Made by a program: the position numbers and the translations under genes. From Phialophora verrucosa (Eukaryota; Ascomycota; Eurotiomycetes; Chaetothyriales; Herpotrichiellaceae), in NCBI GenBank assembly GCA_002099365.1, contig MSED01000003.1:3348001-3412000 (forward strand): 64,000 nucleotides of DNA, written 5' to 3'. Within the stretch, counting starts at the first letter, position 1. Every line of letters starts with the position of its first letter. Under the pieces are notes generated by a model that saw nothing but the letters and a program-made list of their open reading frames with translations, made no database searches and was not told the origin of the DNA. Positions 22,894-33,285 of this stretch are shown one piece after another.

Positions 22894-25415
22894 TCAAGAC
22901 ATCCGCTCCACGCCCCAACCGTATCCCTCCCTCTCTCTCAGGAGCTCATTCAACCCAGGCTCTACAGCGCCCATGCCCACAGAATCAAGAAAGTCATCTA
23001 CATTCCATTCATACTGGTCAGCATCGAGACTGACACCAATAGCCATGCCGTCCACATCCGCCGGAAGATTGTTCGTGTTTGACGTAGTGCAAGGGGCCTC
23101 ACTTTGCTGGATGGACGGGAAGGGAAGGCCCATGAAATCTAAGCCAAAATGGGTGTCGTCTTGGGATGGGTGAGAGGCGGTTGTTTGAAGGTCTTGGAAG
23201 TTACCGTTGATGATGGGGGGCATATTGTTGAGCAAAATGGTGTCACGATGCGGCTCGCCTGCGGTGTCCTGAGCTGCATTCGCAGACATGGAGCCAGTGG
23301 CCGTCGTGGTCACAGAACTCCTTCCATCATTGGGAGGAGTCTTGGGCCTCGCCACGCTGAGATGCTTCAACGGCTCGACAAGCTCCAATTCATCCGTGTC
23401 CATGTGCCGTGAGTGCCCCCGCAGTTCTTCATTCAGCTGGTGCTTCCGATACCATTCTCCGAGCTTGGTAACCACGCCTAAGAACGTTGCTCCCGATCGG
23501 AGGATCTGTCCGTTGGCTAGCTCTCTCAGTTTGAATTCTAGCTGCTCAATATACGTCCCTACATTCGTCATATCGGGATTGCACACGCCGTGCAGCGCAC
23601 CTTCTGTGGATGATGCCGAGAGGAAGATCTTAAGGAGAAGCACTACAGCGTAGCACATGCGAGCAAACACTATGCAAGGGCTGCATTGGAGTTGGTGTAT
23701 TGTCATCTTAAGCATTGTATCGAGCATGGTACGCGCTGAAGATAAGCAGGTCATGATAGAGGCAATGTGGGTTGGAGTGAGGTTGCTGTTCTTAGGGAAC
23801 GCGGCCGGACGGAACTCGCCGATCGCGTAGGGAGGTTGGAAGTCTTCTCGGTCGTATTCGGCGTACAGAGCGATTTCGTGGAGGATGCAGGTGAAGTAGT
23901 GGTAGTTTATGGACAGGGTTTCTGAAGTGCAGGATTAGGACCATACAACGAGCAACAGGAACGGTGTTCATACCATTCATCACGGGAAAAATGGTGTGAG
24001 TTTTCCATAATCTGAGTTGCTTCGAACAGTTTTTGAGCGTGAGCTGGATCTGGTGGTCTGCGAGACTGATCTCACCGCCGGTGTGGTTCAGACCAAGAGA
24101 GGGGGCGGACGTATCCATAATGCGCTGAAGGCGAATCCACGCGGCAAGACGAGAATCAGTAGGAGCGGCAAAGGGAGAGGTCTCAAGGATCTCGACACTT
24201 TCGGCCATATGCGTGGTAAAGGGGAACATGTTGAGACGATGGAAACCGAGTGACACGCTGTAAGGAGATCAGATCAGCAGTCTGTTGCTTTCAGTCAGAA
24301 AGGGATACTCACCTGGCACAGCACAAGTAGCACCCTAACAGCGTCCTTCGACTTTCAATACTGCCCTTATCCACTGCGAGCCCATGATTAACTTGTCGAG
24401 ATACCGATCCTTGCCTCACTTCAGCACCTTTCGTGCCCGTGGAGCTGACATCACCAAGACCAATGTACATAGCCATGGTGGCGGCCAGGTGAAGGTACTG
24501 ATAGAACTTCAACTCTTCGTAACTCTCAGGGGAGTGGTACCAATTGGCTGTGACTAGAAGGGCTTGGATCAATTCCAGTGACTTCTCGCCCTGGACCATC
24601 ACACGCTCAGCGTACACCTGCTTGATTTGAGTATTAAGCGCTTGGGCAAGATGCTGATCCAAAGTCCCCGCGGCAACAGCCAGAATGGCAAGAGTAAGAG
24701 TAGGTTTGGAGGTCCGCAAACAGTTGACATCAGTCTCCGGTGGGAAGACGACAATTGGACGATGAGGCACCAGGTCGTTGACGTACCGATTGAAGAGCTC
24801 GGTGGCCATTCCGATGGACAGCAAGCCGCTATCAATGACGTCCGAGACCCCAGGACCAGGTGTGAATGTCGATTTTCCGGAGTCAATCTGCGAATTTGTC
24901 GGCCGGTGAAGGTTGAGGTCTATTTCATCAGATGCTGGTGTCGGCCTCAACCTTTCCCATCCTGCCACTAGTTTTTTCCTCTTCTGCCTCTCTTTTCTGG
25001 TCTTTGGCTTCGGCTTTTCAACTTCGCCATCAGTCCCTTCTCCTATCATTCTCGCCCCCTTATCCAATCCCGGTCCCGCGTCTGTCTCCTCAGTCCCGGA
25101 TGGATCGGTGGACCGCCCACTCCTCAGAAGAGCTGTCAGCGCTTTGACATTCCTCTCCAGCTCTCTGATCCTCACATCCGATCGCTTCGCTTTGGTGCGA
25201 CTTGGCGGCGTGAAAATACATTCTCTCTTCGCATCCGCGCATCGCTGGCAGTGACCCTGCAGGGCAGCCGGCACACCATCTCCCACGGGTACGCACCGAA
25301 CTTTGTGCTTTCTGCAGAATTCACAGGCTCTCGAGATGTTTTTGACATGCTTGTTCGTCTTGATAGAGCCTTGTCCAGGAGGGGACAGATCTGATAAGAT
25401 TTCCGACATTCTCAA
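22894..25415 (-). CDS. Zn2Cys6 (GAL4-type) fungal transcription factor
   Basis: Three exons on the minus strand (25415-24313, 24257-23974, 23921-22894) encode 804 residues. A start at codon 3 (25409) is also possible. The zinc cluster is C-x2-C-x6-C-x14-C-x2-C-x6-C with Cys31, 34, 41, 56, 59 and 66. It is followed by a basic linker and a short coiled-coil-like helix near 75-95 (RIRELERNVKALTALL). The middle region, about 200-620, has the hydrophobic helical pattern of the fungal regulatory (MHR) domain, including FNRYVNDLVPHRPIVVFPP and MAMYIGLGD. The C-terminal 150 residues are disordered, with an acidic segment YEWNVDDFLDSVGMG that could activate transcription. The introns are 55 and 52 bp. 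Its target set is unknown, but its place between an exporter and an esterase suggests local regulation. Confidence 0.9.
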
Positions 25416-25837
25416 GATCGTAATGTCTGGCGTCAGAGCCCTATCCCACCCCGCCTGTCCAATCGTGCTTGCGAATCCGCCAACTTCACACGTTACATCC
25501 CATAAGGCTGTATCACGATACTTGATGTTGAATGTTCCTTGTCATATCCTTGATTACCATTCCAGAGGAATAAGGTCCTCAAAATCCGGTAGGAAGAACC
25601 AATGAAATCCGGAACGTGCCAGTCGCGTGTCCGCATACGTCCCGCCCCGTAATGCCACACAGCCCCTCATCTGAAGAGATGGCCGCGAGCCGCTTTTTCT
25701 CACTATTCACATAAATCACAAACGCGTTAGATACAGCAAACCGTTATAGCTTTGCGACACGAAATTTTTTTCTCAGGCACATAAGAATCAGCTCCCTGTC
25801 AGAATTGTTGAGAACTGTCGAAGTGCTATTATCGCAG
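25416..25837. promoter_or_regulatory. shared divergent promoter of the Zn2Cys6 factor and the esterase
   Basis: This 422-bp segment separates the two start codons. It contains a direct repeat of aaatccgg at 25582-25589 and 25605-25612, 23 bp apart, each with a CGG triplet of the kind bound by Zn2Cys6 proteins. No canonical inverted CGG pair is obvious. The functional role is inferred. Confidence 0.4.
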
Positions 25838-27844
25838 ATGTCCCTTCTCGAGCATTCCGAGAGGGATGTCATTGTGACAGTGCCCACGCGCACTGTCCCG
25901 AGTTACCTTCAGACCGTTATTGGCAAGCGGTCGGTCATCTCTGAAGCCATCGAGGAGTTTCGTGGCATTCCATACGCCCTTGTACCGGGAAGATGGATGC
26001 ATTCACTACTTAGGGAACGTTTGCCAAACGACATATTTGACGCCACAGAAGATGGGTAAGCTCAAACAACGGACAACATTTTTCTATCCCAGGCCATACA
26101 AAGTTGTGAACTGTTTTATCTAATCAATTGCTAGACCTCGCTGCCCCACACTGAGTCCTGGCGACTCTCGTATCTTCCAGTCATACCTACCTTTCCCGAG
26201 CATTCGAGAGGATGAATTTGAGTGCTTAAATCTGTTCATTGTGCGTCCAAGCAAGGCTGTACTCAAACAACGTGGGACGGAACCCAACATGTCAATGCTA
26301 CCTGTCCTTGTCTGGATACATGGCGGGGGCTTCGCCGGCGGTGCAGCGACTGATCCACCTTGGGGTATGTTATCCCGTGACAGGCAAGAAAACGTGCTGA
26401 CGCTAATAATTTCATAGATCCCACACGATTAGTTCTCCGTGCTCTTGAAAGAGGCACCCCACTGATTGCGGTAGCTATTAATTACCGATTGAACGTTTTT
26501 GGCTTTGGTGCGTCATCCGACATGCTCGCTACGCAAGCCAACGATGCTCCTCTGAAGGGCGTCAATTTCGGCCTTCGCGATCAGAAGCTGGCTTTAGTTT
26601 GGATTATGCGCAACATTGCTGCTTTTGGAGGTGACAGCGACAAGATCACTATCGCGGGTCACTCGGCAGGCGGTGTCTCGTGCCACATTCATGTTCTCGA
26701 GGCCGAGCTCGATACTAAAAAGCGGCTATTCAGAAAAGCTGTTTTGCAATCCGGAGCTTGGGGGGGTCTCGACTATCGATCACTAACAAAAGCCGATGAG
26801 CGATGGCTAGATTTGTGCCGATTATGGTCAATTGAGTCGAGAGACCCAGTCCATCGACTGAATATGCTGCGAAAAATCCCCACGAAGGACTTGCTTCGCA
26901 GCGTTGCGGAGCTGCATTGGGGCATCTACGTGATGGTCATTGATGGCTTGACCATTAGAAACAGTGATGCAGGCCTGGATGTTTCGATCAACCTTGGAGA
27001 CGCAGGTCTGGACGATGGAGTCGAAGCAGTCAACGATACGATCCAGGTTATGATTGGCGCAACCTCAAGCGAGGTCGTTGAATTTGTCCGGGTAGCTGAG
27101 TTGGACTACGCCAAACTCTACGGCCTTTTCGTAACCTGCTACCCATCGAAGGCCACAGTGGAGGAGGTCTTCCAAGCGTACAACATCCTACCGTTGTTAT
27201 CTGAGGAAGACTTCTTCGAAGTGCTCGTTGAGTTTATCTCGGATGCTACGATCGTTCACAAGGTTCACCGCGCCGGCGAGCTCCTCAAGAAGTATCGCAG
27301 GAAGAAGATTCTGTTCGGAGAAAAACATCCGAATCGAGTAGGTGTCCAGACATATCATATCGAATTTGGCAACCCATTTCCCGGTCCCGCACGAGGTGTT
27401 GCGCACCATGGAGTGGAACTGATATATCTCTTCAACGCCTTCCACGATGCACTGGAGCGTGCTGACCGGGGCATTTCGGAAGGTTACGCAGAGCCTGGGA
27501 AAGTCTCGAACCCAGGACAGGTGGTTTCTGCGCAGGAAACATTTTCGGCCAACGATAACCAATCCCTGAAGTACCGCAGATCAAACCTTGAGCTGAGTCA
27601 AGACTTACAGGACCAATTCATCCAGTTTGTGGTTGAAGATACGCAGGAGACGGGCATGAGTGCAGACACGGACGAGATCACGTCCTATTGTCAAGATAGA
27701 CAAAGACGCGTAGAGAGCTGGACTAAAAGCGAAAGCTGGGTGAGAAGGAGGAAAAGGTACGATATCTTAGAAAAGAATCTAGACTCTCTACTAGTAGCTA
27801 TGAGAAGGTTGGTGGGAGGAGTTTTAAAACAGCCATTAGAGTAG
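25838..27844 (+). CDS. type-B carboxylesterase (alpha/beta hydrolase)
   Basis: Exons 25838-26055, 26135-26364 and 26418-27844 encode 624 residues. Family marks are EEFRGIPYALVPGRW near 45, the EDEFECLNLFI variant of the second carboxylesterase signature, and the oxyanion loop VLVWIHGGGFAGG. Further marks are AINYRLNVFGFG, GLRDQKLALVWIMRNIAAFG and the nucleophile elbow GHSAGG, with Ser232 as the likely nucleophile. Canonical type-B enzymes have GESAGG, so the His before Ser is a variant. The segment GVAHHGVELIYLF probably supplies the catalytic His. No signal peptide is present, so the enzyme is likely intracellular. It shares a promoter with the Zn2Cys6 factor. The extreme 3' end is richer in TA-containing codons than the rest and borders an AT-rich relic, so mild mutation leakage into the C-terminus is possible. 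Confidence 0.88.
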
Positions 27845-28490
27845 AGGCTGTTGTAGTCAAAGAGCTGACGAGGGTACCGCTTAGCTAAAGTTACGTAGTG
27901 TCCTCGTCCTATTCATTAGCTGAGTCTTCAATACCGTCTATCAAACATATTCTCGTTATAATTTAGGAAAGTACAGGACGATATATTCTACTATACCGGG
28001 GCCGCTAACTAACTAACCCGTTATAGTAGCCACCCTAGCCCTTAGCTATATAATACGATCGAGCGTACTAGAAGAAGGGGTAGGCGAGGCACTTATTATC
28101 GGCGCAGGAGAGCTCGTCTATTAAGTATCGTACTCTTACGTGAGTTCGGGTGTGAATACTTTAGGGGTGCGTGTCATGAACCTTGTTCAGACAGCATATA
28201 AGCTAAGAGGTCCAAGTTCCGGGCATGAATTGCCAGGATTCTTAGTCTTTTTGGGCGATCCCCAAGGGACTGTGGACCTCTTCCTGACAGTGCGTGAGTA
28301 TCGGGGCAGAGCACGGACTGGCGCGAAGAGACAGTAACTATATTATCTAATAGCTGTGTTTAGTAATAAAGAGGAATAGTACTTATACTATTCTTAATTT
28401 AAGCGTAATAGAATAAAGTATATGTTAAACACTAGATTTAATAATAAAGTAACGTAAGAGTTATTTATATAGCACAAAACACTACAAGCC
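27845..28490. repeat. AT-rich, TpA-rich relic, RIP-like
   Basis: Much of this stretch, notably 27.95-28.1 kb and 28.34-28.49 kb, is rich in TA steps and in ctaa, ttag and taat words, unlike the neighbouring genes. A less altered island of about 200 bp lies near 28.14-28.34 kb. The pattern is what repeat-induced point mutation leaves in old transposon copies. No open frame or terminal repeat identifies the original element. Its right border coincides with the truncation of the SDR relic. Confidence 0.5.
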
Positions 28491-28913
28491 ATAAAAGGCC
28501 GCTTTCAGATCGACATCGATGCAGCTCAGATCTGGCTCGGCAGGATCCTCCTCCTCAACGGCCTCGGGTCTCTCCCAAGCCAGGTCAGCAGCGGTTGCGC
28601 GTCAGGTATCCCAGCGTTGTTGGCAAAGAAGTCGATACGACCTCCCGACCATTCGAATGCGCGCTTGAATAGAGCAAGCTGATCCCCAAACTTGGAAACA
28701 TCTGTTCGTACGAAGATATGATGGTCGTCGTTGAGAGTCGTCTTGATCTCATCGTATGCCGCTTCGTTGATGTCGGCCAGGACCACTCGCCAATGCACGT
28801 TGGTGCTGGAATCTTCCGCCTGAGCCAGGAGATGTTATGTGAGGGCCAGACCAATGCCAGAGACAGCGCCGGTGACGACGGCAGTCTCCCTTGCGGCCGG
28901 GTTGACAGTCATC
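28491..28913 (-). pseudogene. decayed, truncated short-chain dehydrogenase/reductase
   Basis: Reading on the minus strand from an ATG at 28913, the frame gives MTVNPAARETAVVTGAVSGI and then GLALT before an in-frame TAA. The same frame resumes with HLLAQAED, WRVVLADINEAAYDEI, IFVRTDVSKFGDQLALFKRA, GGRIDFFANNAGIPD. The elements are the TGxxxGIG cofactor loop and the NNAG motif of classical SDRs. The stop looks like CAA to TAA. Near 28600 the homology shifts frame, continuing as WERPEAVEEEDPAEPDL and SCIDVDLKAAFYGL. It ends at about 28491 at the AT-rich relic, before the YxxxK active site. The gene therefore has a nonsense change, a frameshift and a lost 3' half, and should not be functional. 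Confidence 0.75.
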
Positions 28914-30415
28914 TTGTCGAGCGACAAGTCATGTACCAATTTTTGCTTCCCAGGTATCTTAAGCAGATGATTTCTTGGTATAGCCACATGCCCACCTACC
29001 CGATGATCGATGTAGCTTGGAATCTTACCCCCATGAATGATAAAAGGCTCCCTGTGTAGTGTACTCAAGGTTTCGGGTATGGTCACTCACTGATGATGTG
29101 AACAAGCCGTCGCGTCGCGGTGGTCGCCGAGCTCGAGCTCGGTCATCAGAACCACGAAGCCTAACGACAACATGAGGCTAACTAGACGAGCACATCTTGA
29201 TGGGCGAAGATTCCGATATGGTCCTCTCTTGCAAGACAGCAAGACAGGATCGATATCAGAGTTGGCTACGTACAGTAATAAGCTCTCAGCTATCGGCGAC
29301 GATTCTCGCCGAGCTTTGGCTTGGCCCCGTCAGCCTCTGAAATTGCAACGTACAACTTCGCAGCATGGGTCCCAGAAATCTTTCAGGTACAGCTTAAGGT
29401 AATTAGTGTAGTACCGCTGCGACTCGTGCCCAGAGATGAAAAGGCCACGACATGTTGGAATCGACACAAGGCGACATGGGATCTGCAGTCTACACGGATC
29501 AAAAACTCAGGGCCAGGTGTGTCCGAACACGAGATTCGCGAGACCACGCCGGAGAATCCCAAAGACGGGACTGTGGGGACAACTACGAGTACGACGAGTA
29601 CATGGCTCGTACGGCCAAATGGCCTTCACTGCTAGGTCAGACACACCTCGCAATAGGACAACATCCCAGCCCGCGTTGAGGACGATCAGGCCGCCAGCGT
29701 ACTTGTCGGCTTCCCCTCCTCGTGGGCATAGACGTTTTCGACCATCACCTCCCGATTAGCCCGACAATTGATACTTGGCCTTCGCGCTCTTCCCCATTTT
29801 GCACTCACCCTGCTACTTTGCTCGCTTTGGAGATGATGGTGACCGTGCGGTGAGATTCCCGTACTGTGTACAAGTCAGCCATCGCCCGTCACTGGCGGTT
29901 GCAGCCCATCCGTCGAAACAGTCGATCCTTCAGACCTGCAAGCTGCAAACCGCAGCCCAACGGACACACGAGCCGAACCCGAAATGAACAAGGGTACGAG
30001 CGGATCAGCCAGCCACAATCCCGGGAGAAGGAAGGATGGCTTACGCAGGACACACTGCAAGGTAGGGCACATGAGGCTGGAGGACCAGCAACCTACATAA
30101 GTACCGCCGTTGGTAGGCCAAGAGTCAGTCAGTCAGTCCCTCACCACTCTCGGAGCGAGCACACCGGAATGCTCGCATGAAGGACAGGGTAGGGGACATG
30201 ACGTGTCACTTTCCTTCCTTTTCTGGCTCTCGTTGATTGCTTCCGCCTTCGGCCAGCACCCGATCGCGAAGGAATCATATAAAAATGCGAGGACAGAACT
30301 AGCTTTCTGTGCCTCGTACAGGTGAAAAGCGCGCGACTGTACCATAAGGCATCTATCAGCCCATCAGGCCTTCAACGATCGAGTATCAAGCTTCACCATC
30401 TTGCGCCCGAAGAAA
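28914..30415. other. intergenic, about 1.5 kb
   Basis: Several 60-107-codon frames occur on the plus strand, but none has a recognisable motif or sustained codon bias. A 16-bp perfect palindrome sits at 29127-29142. A TATA-like box is listed separately. The left end may hold the former promoter of the SDR relic. Confidence 0.4.
30276..30286 (+). promoter_or_regulatory. TATA-like box upstream of the alpha/beta hydrolase gene
   Basis: The string catataaaaat lies about 130 bp upstream of the ATG at 30416 on the coding strand, a plausible core promoter position. Consensus match only. Confidence 0.35.
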
Positions 30416-31456
30416 ATGGACAAGCTCCACCCCCTGGGCCGGGATATTCCCTCCACGGTCAGCCCGACGTACCAAATCTATGACCCTCTCCTATCTACAG
30501 CGGCCACCGCAATCCACCGCACCCAACGCCATGAATACTCCTACGGCCCTCACCCCCGCCACAAATTGGACCTCTACTCTCCCGCCCCGCAGGCCGGCAC
30601 CGAAGAAGCAGCGGCGTCTCCATCCGGACAGCCTCCTCGTCGCAGGGTGCTCGTCTTCGTCTATGGCGGCGGGTTCGTCTCAGGCGACAAGCGGCTCGCG
30701 GGCGTGGGCACGGGTCCACATGTGCAAGGCGACGTCGCCTACGCCAACATCGGCCATTTCTTCGCCGAGAGATTCCGCCTCGAGACCGTGGTAATGGATT
30801 ACCGCCTCCTCGGCCACGGGGCCGTCTACGCCTCCGGGGCTGAGGACGTGGATCTCTGCCTCCGATGGGTCGCCGCGCACTTTGGCGGCAGCCCAGCTGC
30901 TCGGACCCGAACCCGAACCCGAGCCCCCACCCCCGCCCGGTCCCCAGCAGAGGTGTATGTCCTAGGCAACTCGGCCGGCGCGGTGCACGTCGCGTCGTGG
31001 CTCTTCGGCGACAAGTGGGCGCGCGGTCGGAGGCCTGAATCGGATTCCGACGCCACCCGCCTCGAGGCCGTCGGGCTGCTGGGCTGTCCCTTCCGTCTGG
31101 ATCCTGAAGGCTGCATGGGCCCCGCAGTCAAGGCCTACTACGGCAAGGCTGGCGATGCGAGACTGTCCGAGCCGACGTCGCTCATGTTGCGCGCCATGGC
31201 CATCAGCGGTCTCTCGGGGAAGGCCGTCGTCAAGTGGCCGCGCGTCATGACCATGGTCAGCGAGTTCGACCCCGAGCATATCGTCGAGGCGGGCCGCGAG
31301 TTTGCACGCCTGTGGACTGAGAGAGGCGGCAAGGGCGGCTTCGTCGAGATTCAAGGCCACAACCACATCAGTCCCGCGCTGTCTCTTGGGACGGGCGTCG
31401 CAGCCGAGGAGGACTGGGGGGTTCGGTTTGGGAAGTGGCTGACTGAAGGAGGATAG
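30416..31456 (+). CDS. alpha/beta hydrolase, esterase-like
   Basis: A single exon of 346 residues. The fold shows the oxyanion loop VLVFVYGGGFVSGDKRL (a YGGG variant of the usual HGGG), VVMDYRLLGHGAVYASGAED, the nucleophile elbow YVLGNSAGAVHVASW, an acid-strand segment MTMVSEFDPEH and the final catalytic-His segment IQGHNHISPAL. This order fits BD-FAE and hormone-sensitive-lipase-like esterases. No signal peptide is present. A six-base repeat at 30903-30926 codes for an Arg/Thr-rich insert in front of the nucleophile strand. It lies convergent with the next hydrolase gene; the stops are 270 bp apart. The substrate is unknown. Confidence 0.8.
   Translation: MDKLHPLGRDIPSTVSPTYQIYDPLLSTAATAIHRTQRHEYSYGPHPRHKLDLYSPAPQAGTEEAAASPSGQPPRRRVLVFVYGGGFVSGDKRLAGVGTGPHVQGDVAYANIGHFFAERFRLETVVMDYRLLGHGAVYASGAEDVDLCLRWVAAHFGGSPAARTRTRTRAPTPARSPAEVYVLGNSAGAVHVASWLFGDKWARGRRPESDSDATRLEAVGLLGCPFRLDPEGCMGPAVKAYYGKAGDARLSEPTSLMLRAMAISGLSGKAVVKWPRVMTMVSEFDPEHIVEAGREFARLWTERGGKGGFVEIQGHNHISPALSLGTGVAAEEDWGVRFGKWLTEGG
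30903..30926 (+). repeat. hexanucleotide repeat in coding sequence, four copies
   Basis: Four consecutive six-base units of the form GRRCCC or GAGCCC (gaaccc core) inside the hydrolase gene, coding for alternating Arg and Thr. It is absent from the conserved parts of the fold, so probably a surface-loop expansion. Confidence 0.6.
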
Positions 31457-31726
31457 CATGAAGAAATTGTATAGTCGGATAGTCGGATAATAGTATCGTC
31501 GTGTATGTCTTTGCATTGCACGCTGCTATACCTCCTGTGTCTCGGGGAATATGGACGTGGATGGAAGGAGGGAGGGAGGTAGGTAGGAATATTATACCCG
31601 TCCTCATTTCGGGTGCACGGAGTAGCTCGCTCCAACAGTCGATCATTCTCATGCATGCTACGAACCAATACTCTGTACATGAGAGGAGAGATTTGCACAC
31701 CGTCCCAGTAGCAACCACTCGAGCTA

Positions 31727-32533
31727 TCATCCCGCAAAAGCCTTGACGGCCTGCACGATGATATCCGCCGTCTCCTCCGGCCGACTCAACATGGGCGAAT
31801 GGCTGCTCTGCACCTCGCGCAGCGTCACATCCCCGCCCGCATCCCTGGTCATCTGCACGAAGAGTCTCTGCGCCTCGATCGGCAACGACTTGTCCTCCGT
31901 CGTCGCAATGTACCATGCGGGCACGTCCCTCCACCCGGCGTACGTGTACTCGCCGCCCTCGGTCAAGGTCTTCAAGGACTGGGGCGTCAGTTTCTCCACC
32001 CATTCGTTCCCCTCTTGCTCGGGGAGATCGTGGTAGAACATCTCGCGAGCGTCGGCCACGATCTCCGCGAAGCCCGTGTCGTAGTTGAGTTTCCACGTCG
32101 GAGGGGGCTGGCCGCCCACGCCGTCGAGGAAGGATTTGGCCGGGACGACGAAGCCGGACGCGATCACGACGAGGCCGATGACGTGGCCGGACTTGATGCT
32201 GCTACTGCTCGTGGAAGAGGGTGTCGTGGTCGTGGCTGTGTCGGCATTCACAGCTCGAGTGAGGCCTTTGATGGCGCTTTGCCCAGGAATCCCGCCGTAC
32301 GAATGCATGACCGCCACCACGTCCCGGCCCTGTGTCGTCTCGGCCGCGATGATCTCGCGAGTGGCCTCGATGTCATCCTTGAGGGTGGCCGACGGATCCG
32401 ACTTGGTCGAAGGCAGGGAAACCGTAACACACCTGTAGTGATGCTGCTTCTCCAGGACAGCGGTGAGTTTCCCCCATGTTTCGGCCGAGTGCCATGCTCC
32501 TGGAACGAAGATGAGGGTCGGGCTGCCAGCCAT
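31727..32533 (-). CDS. alpha/beta hydrolase of the AB_hydrolase-1/6 type
   Basis: A single exon of 268 residues beginning MAGSPTLIFVPGAWHSAETW. The frame continues 47 codons upstream, but the chosen ATG starts the conserved fold directly and the upstream part has no protein character. Marks are FVPGAWHSAETW, which forms the oxyanion region, and the nucleophile elbow VAVMHSYGGIPGQ with Ser in HSYGG. The acid-strand segment is WYIATTEDKSLPIEAQ and the C-terminal His lies in QSSHSPMLSRPEE. A Thr/Ser-rich loop follows the nucleophile helix. Such enzymes are common in fungal accessory regions as small-molecule esterases or hydrolases. No leader peptide is seen, and the substrate is unknown. Confidence 0.85.
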   Translation of the reverse strand: MAGSPTLIFVPGAWHSAETWGKLTAVLEKQHHYRCVTVSLPSTKSDPSATLKDDIEATREIIAAETTQGRDVVAVMHSYGGIPGQSAIKGLTRAVNADTATTTTPSSTSSSSIKSGHVIGLVVIASGFVVPAKSFLDGVGGQPPPTWKLNYDTGFAEIVADAREMFYHDLPEQEGNEWVEKLTPQSLKTLTEGGEYTYAGWRDVPAWYIATTEDKSLPIEAQRLFVQMTRDAGGDVTLREVQSSHSPMLSRPEETADIIVQAVKAFAG

Positions 32534-33285
32534 GTTTGCTGAGATTGCAGAGTCGAACGATTGTACGATTGCGAGCTGGAGGTCTGTAAAAGGCAGATGG
32601 GCAGCGGAGAGCAGACAGACCTGTTTGCTATAAAAGGAGTCAAGGGTAACAGGGTGGTACATGAGGCCTAACACCAGATCTCCGATGCCTGGAGCATAAA
32701 GTGCTCAGTTATGTTGGGTGGCCCGCTTTGTACCTGCCCAAAAGATACAGTACCACTCAAAGGACAATGGAAAACATAGAGTGTCTCCTGGAGATATAGC
32801 GGGCACAAGATCTGGAGGAGGCATTCGTCCGTCGCGTCAGGGACGATTCCCTCCTCTTCAACTCCTCCGTACCTGCATACGGGTCTGGGTGCGGGTCCGG
32901 GGGCAACGAATGATACCAAGTTGTCGCCAGAGCCAGGCAACTTTAGGGAAGTACAGAACACGAGCTTGACCCGCTCTGCTGAAAAGTTGAGATAAGCATC
33001 CATAGTATTGGCTTAATCATGTGCAATCGCTTAGGTCCATTTCGCAGTCAACGCTTCATCTCGTGGCATGTTGCCCATATCGTCGTTCAATCGCTCAAAT
33101 TGCTGCATCTGCCGAACTCACATGTTCCCAACGCCAGTTATATTCCTACCCGGTCCGACGACGCCCATCAAATCCAAATTGTCTGGGATCTGTCTGTAGC
33201 CTTCTTCCAATCCTTGGATGTGCCTTCCATCCGATATACCACCCGAGCTATCCTGTCCCTCCACCAATCCCTGGAGTAGAGTACC
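32534..33285. other. intergenic, about 750 bp
   Basis: Promoter of the minus-strand hydrolase and terminator of the minus-strand MATH/RING gene. Short frames only; no family features. Confidence 0.4.

Noticed and set aside
31799..32542. 247-codon plus-strand frame
   Set aside because: Antisense of the minus-strand alpha/beta hydrolase, His/Arg/Gly-rich and without any motif.
32629..32637. TATAAAAGG box
   Set aside because: It lies on the plus strand, while the adjacent gene starting at 32533 is transcribed on the minus strand.
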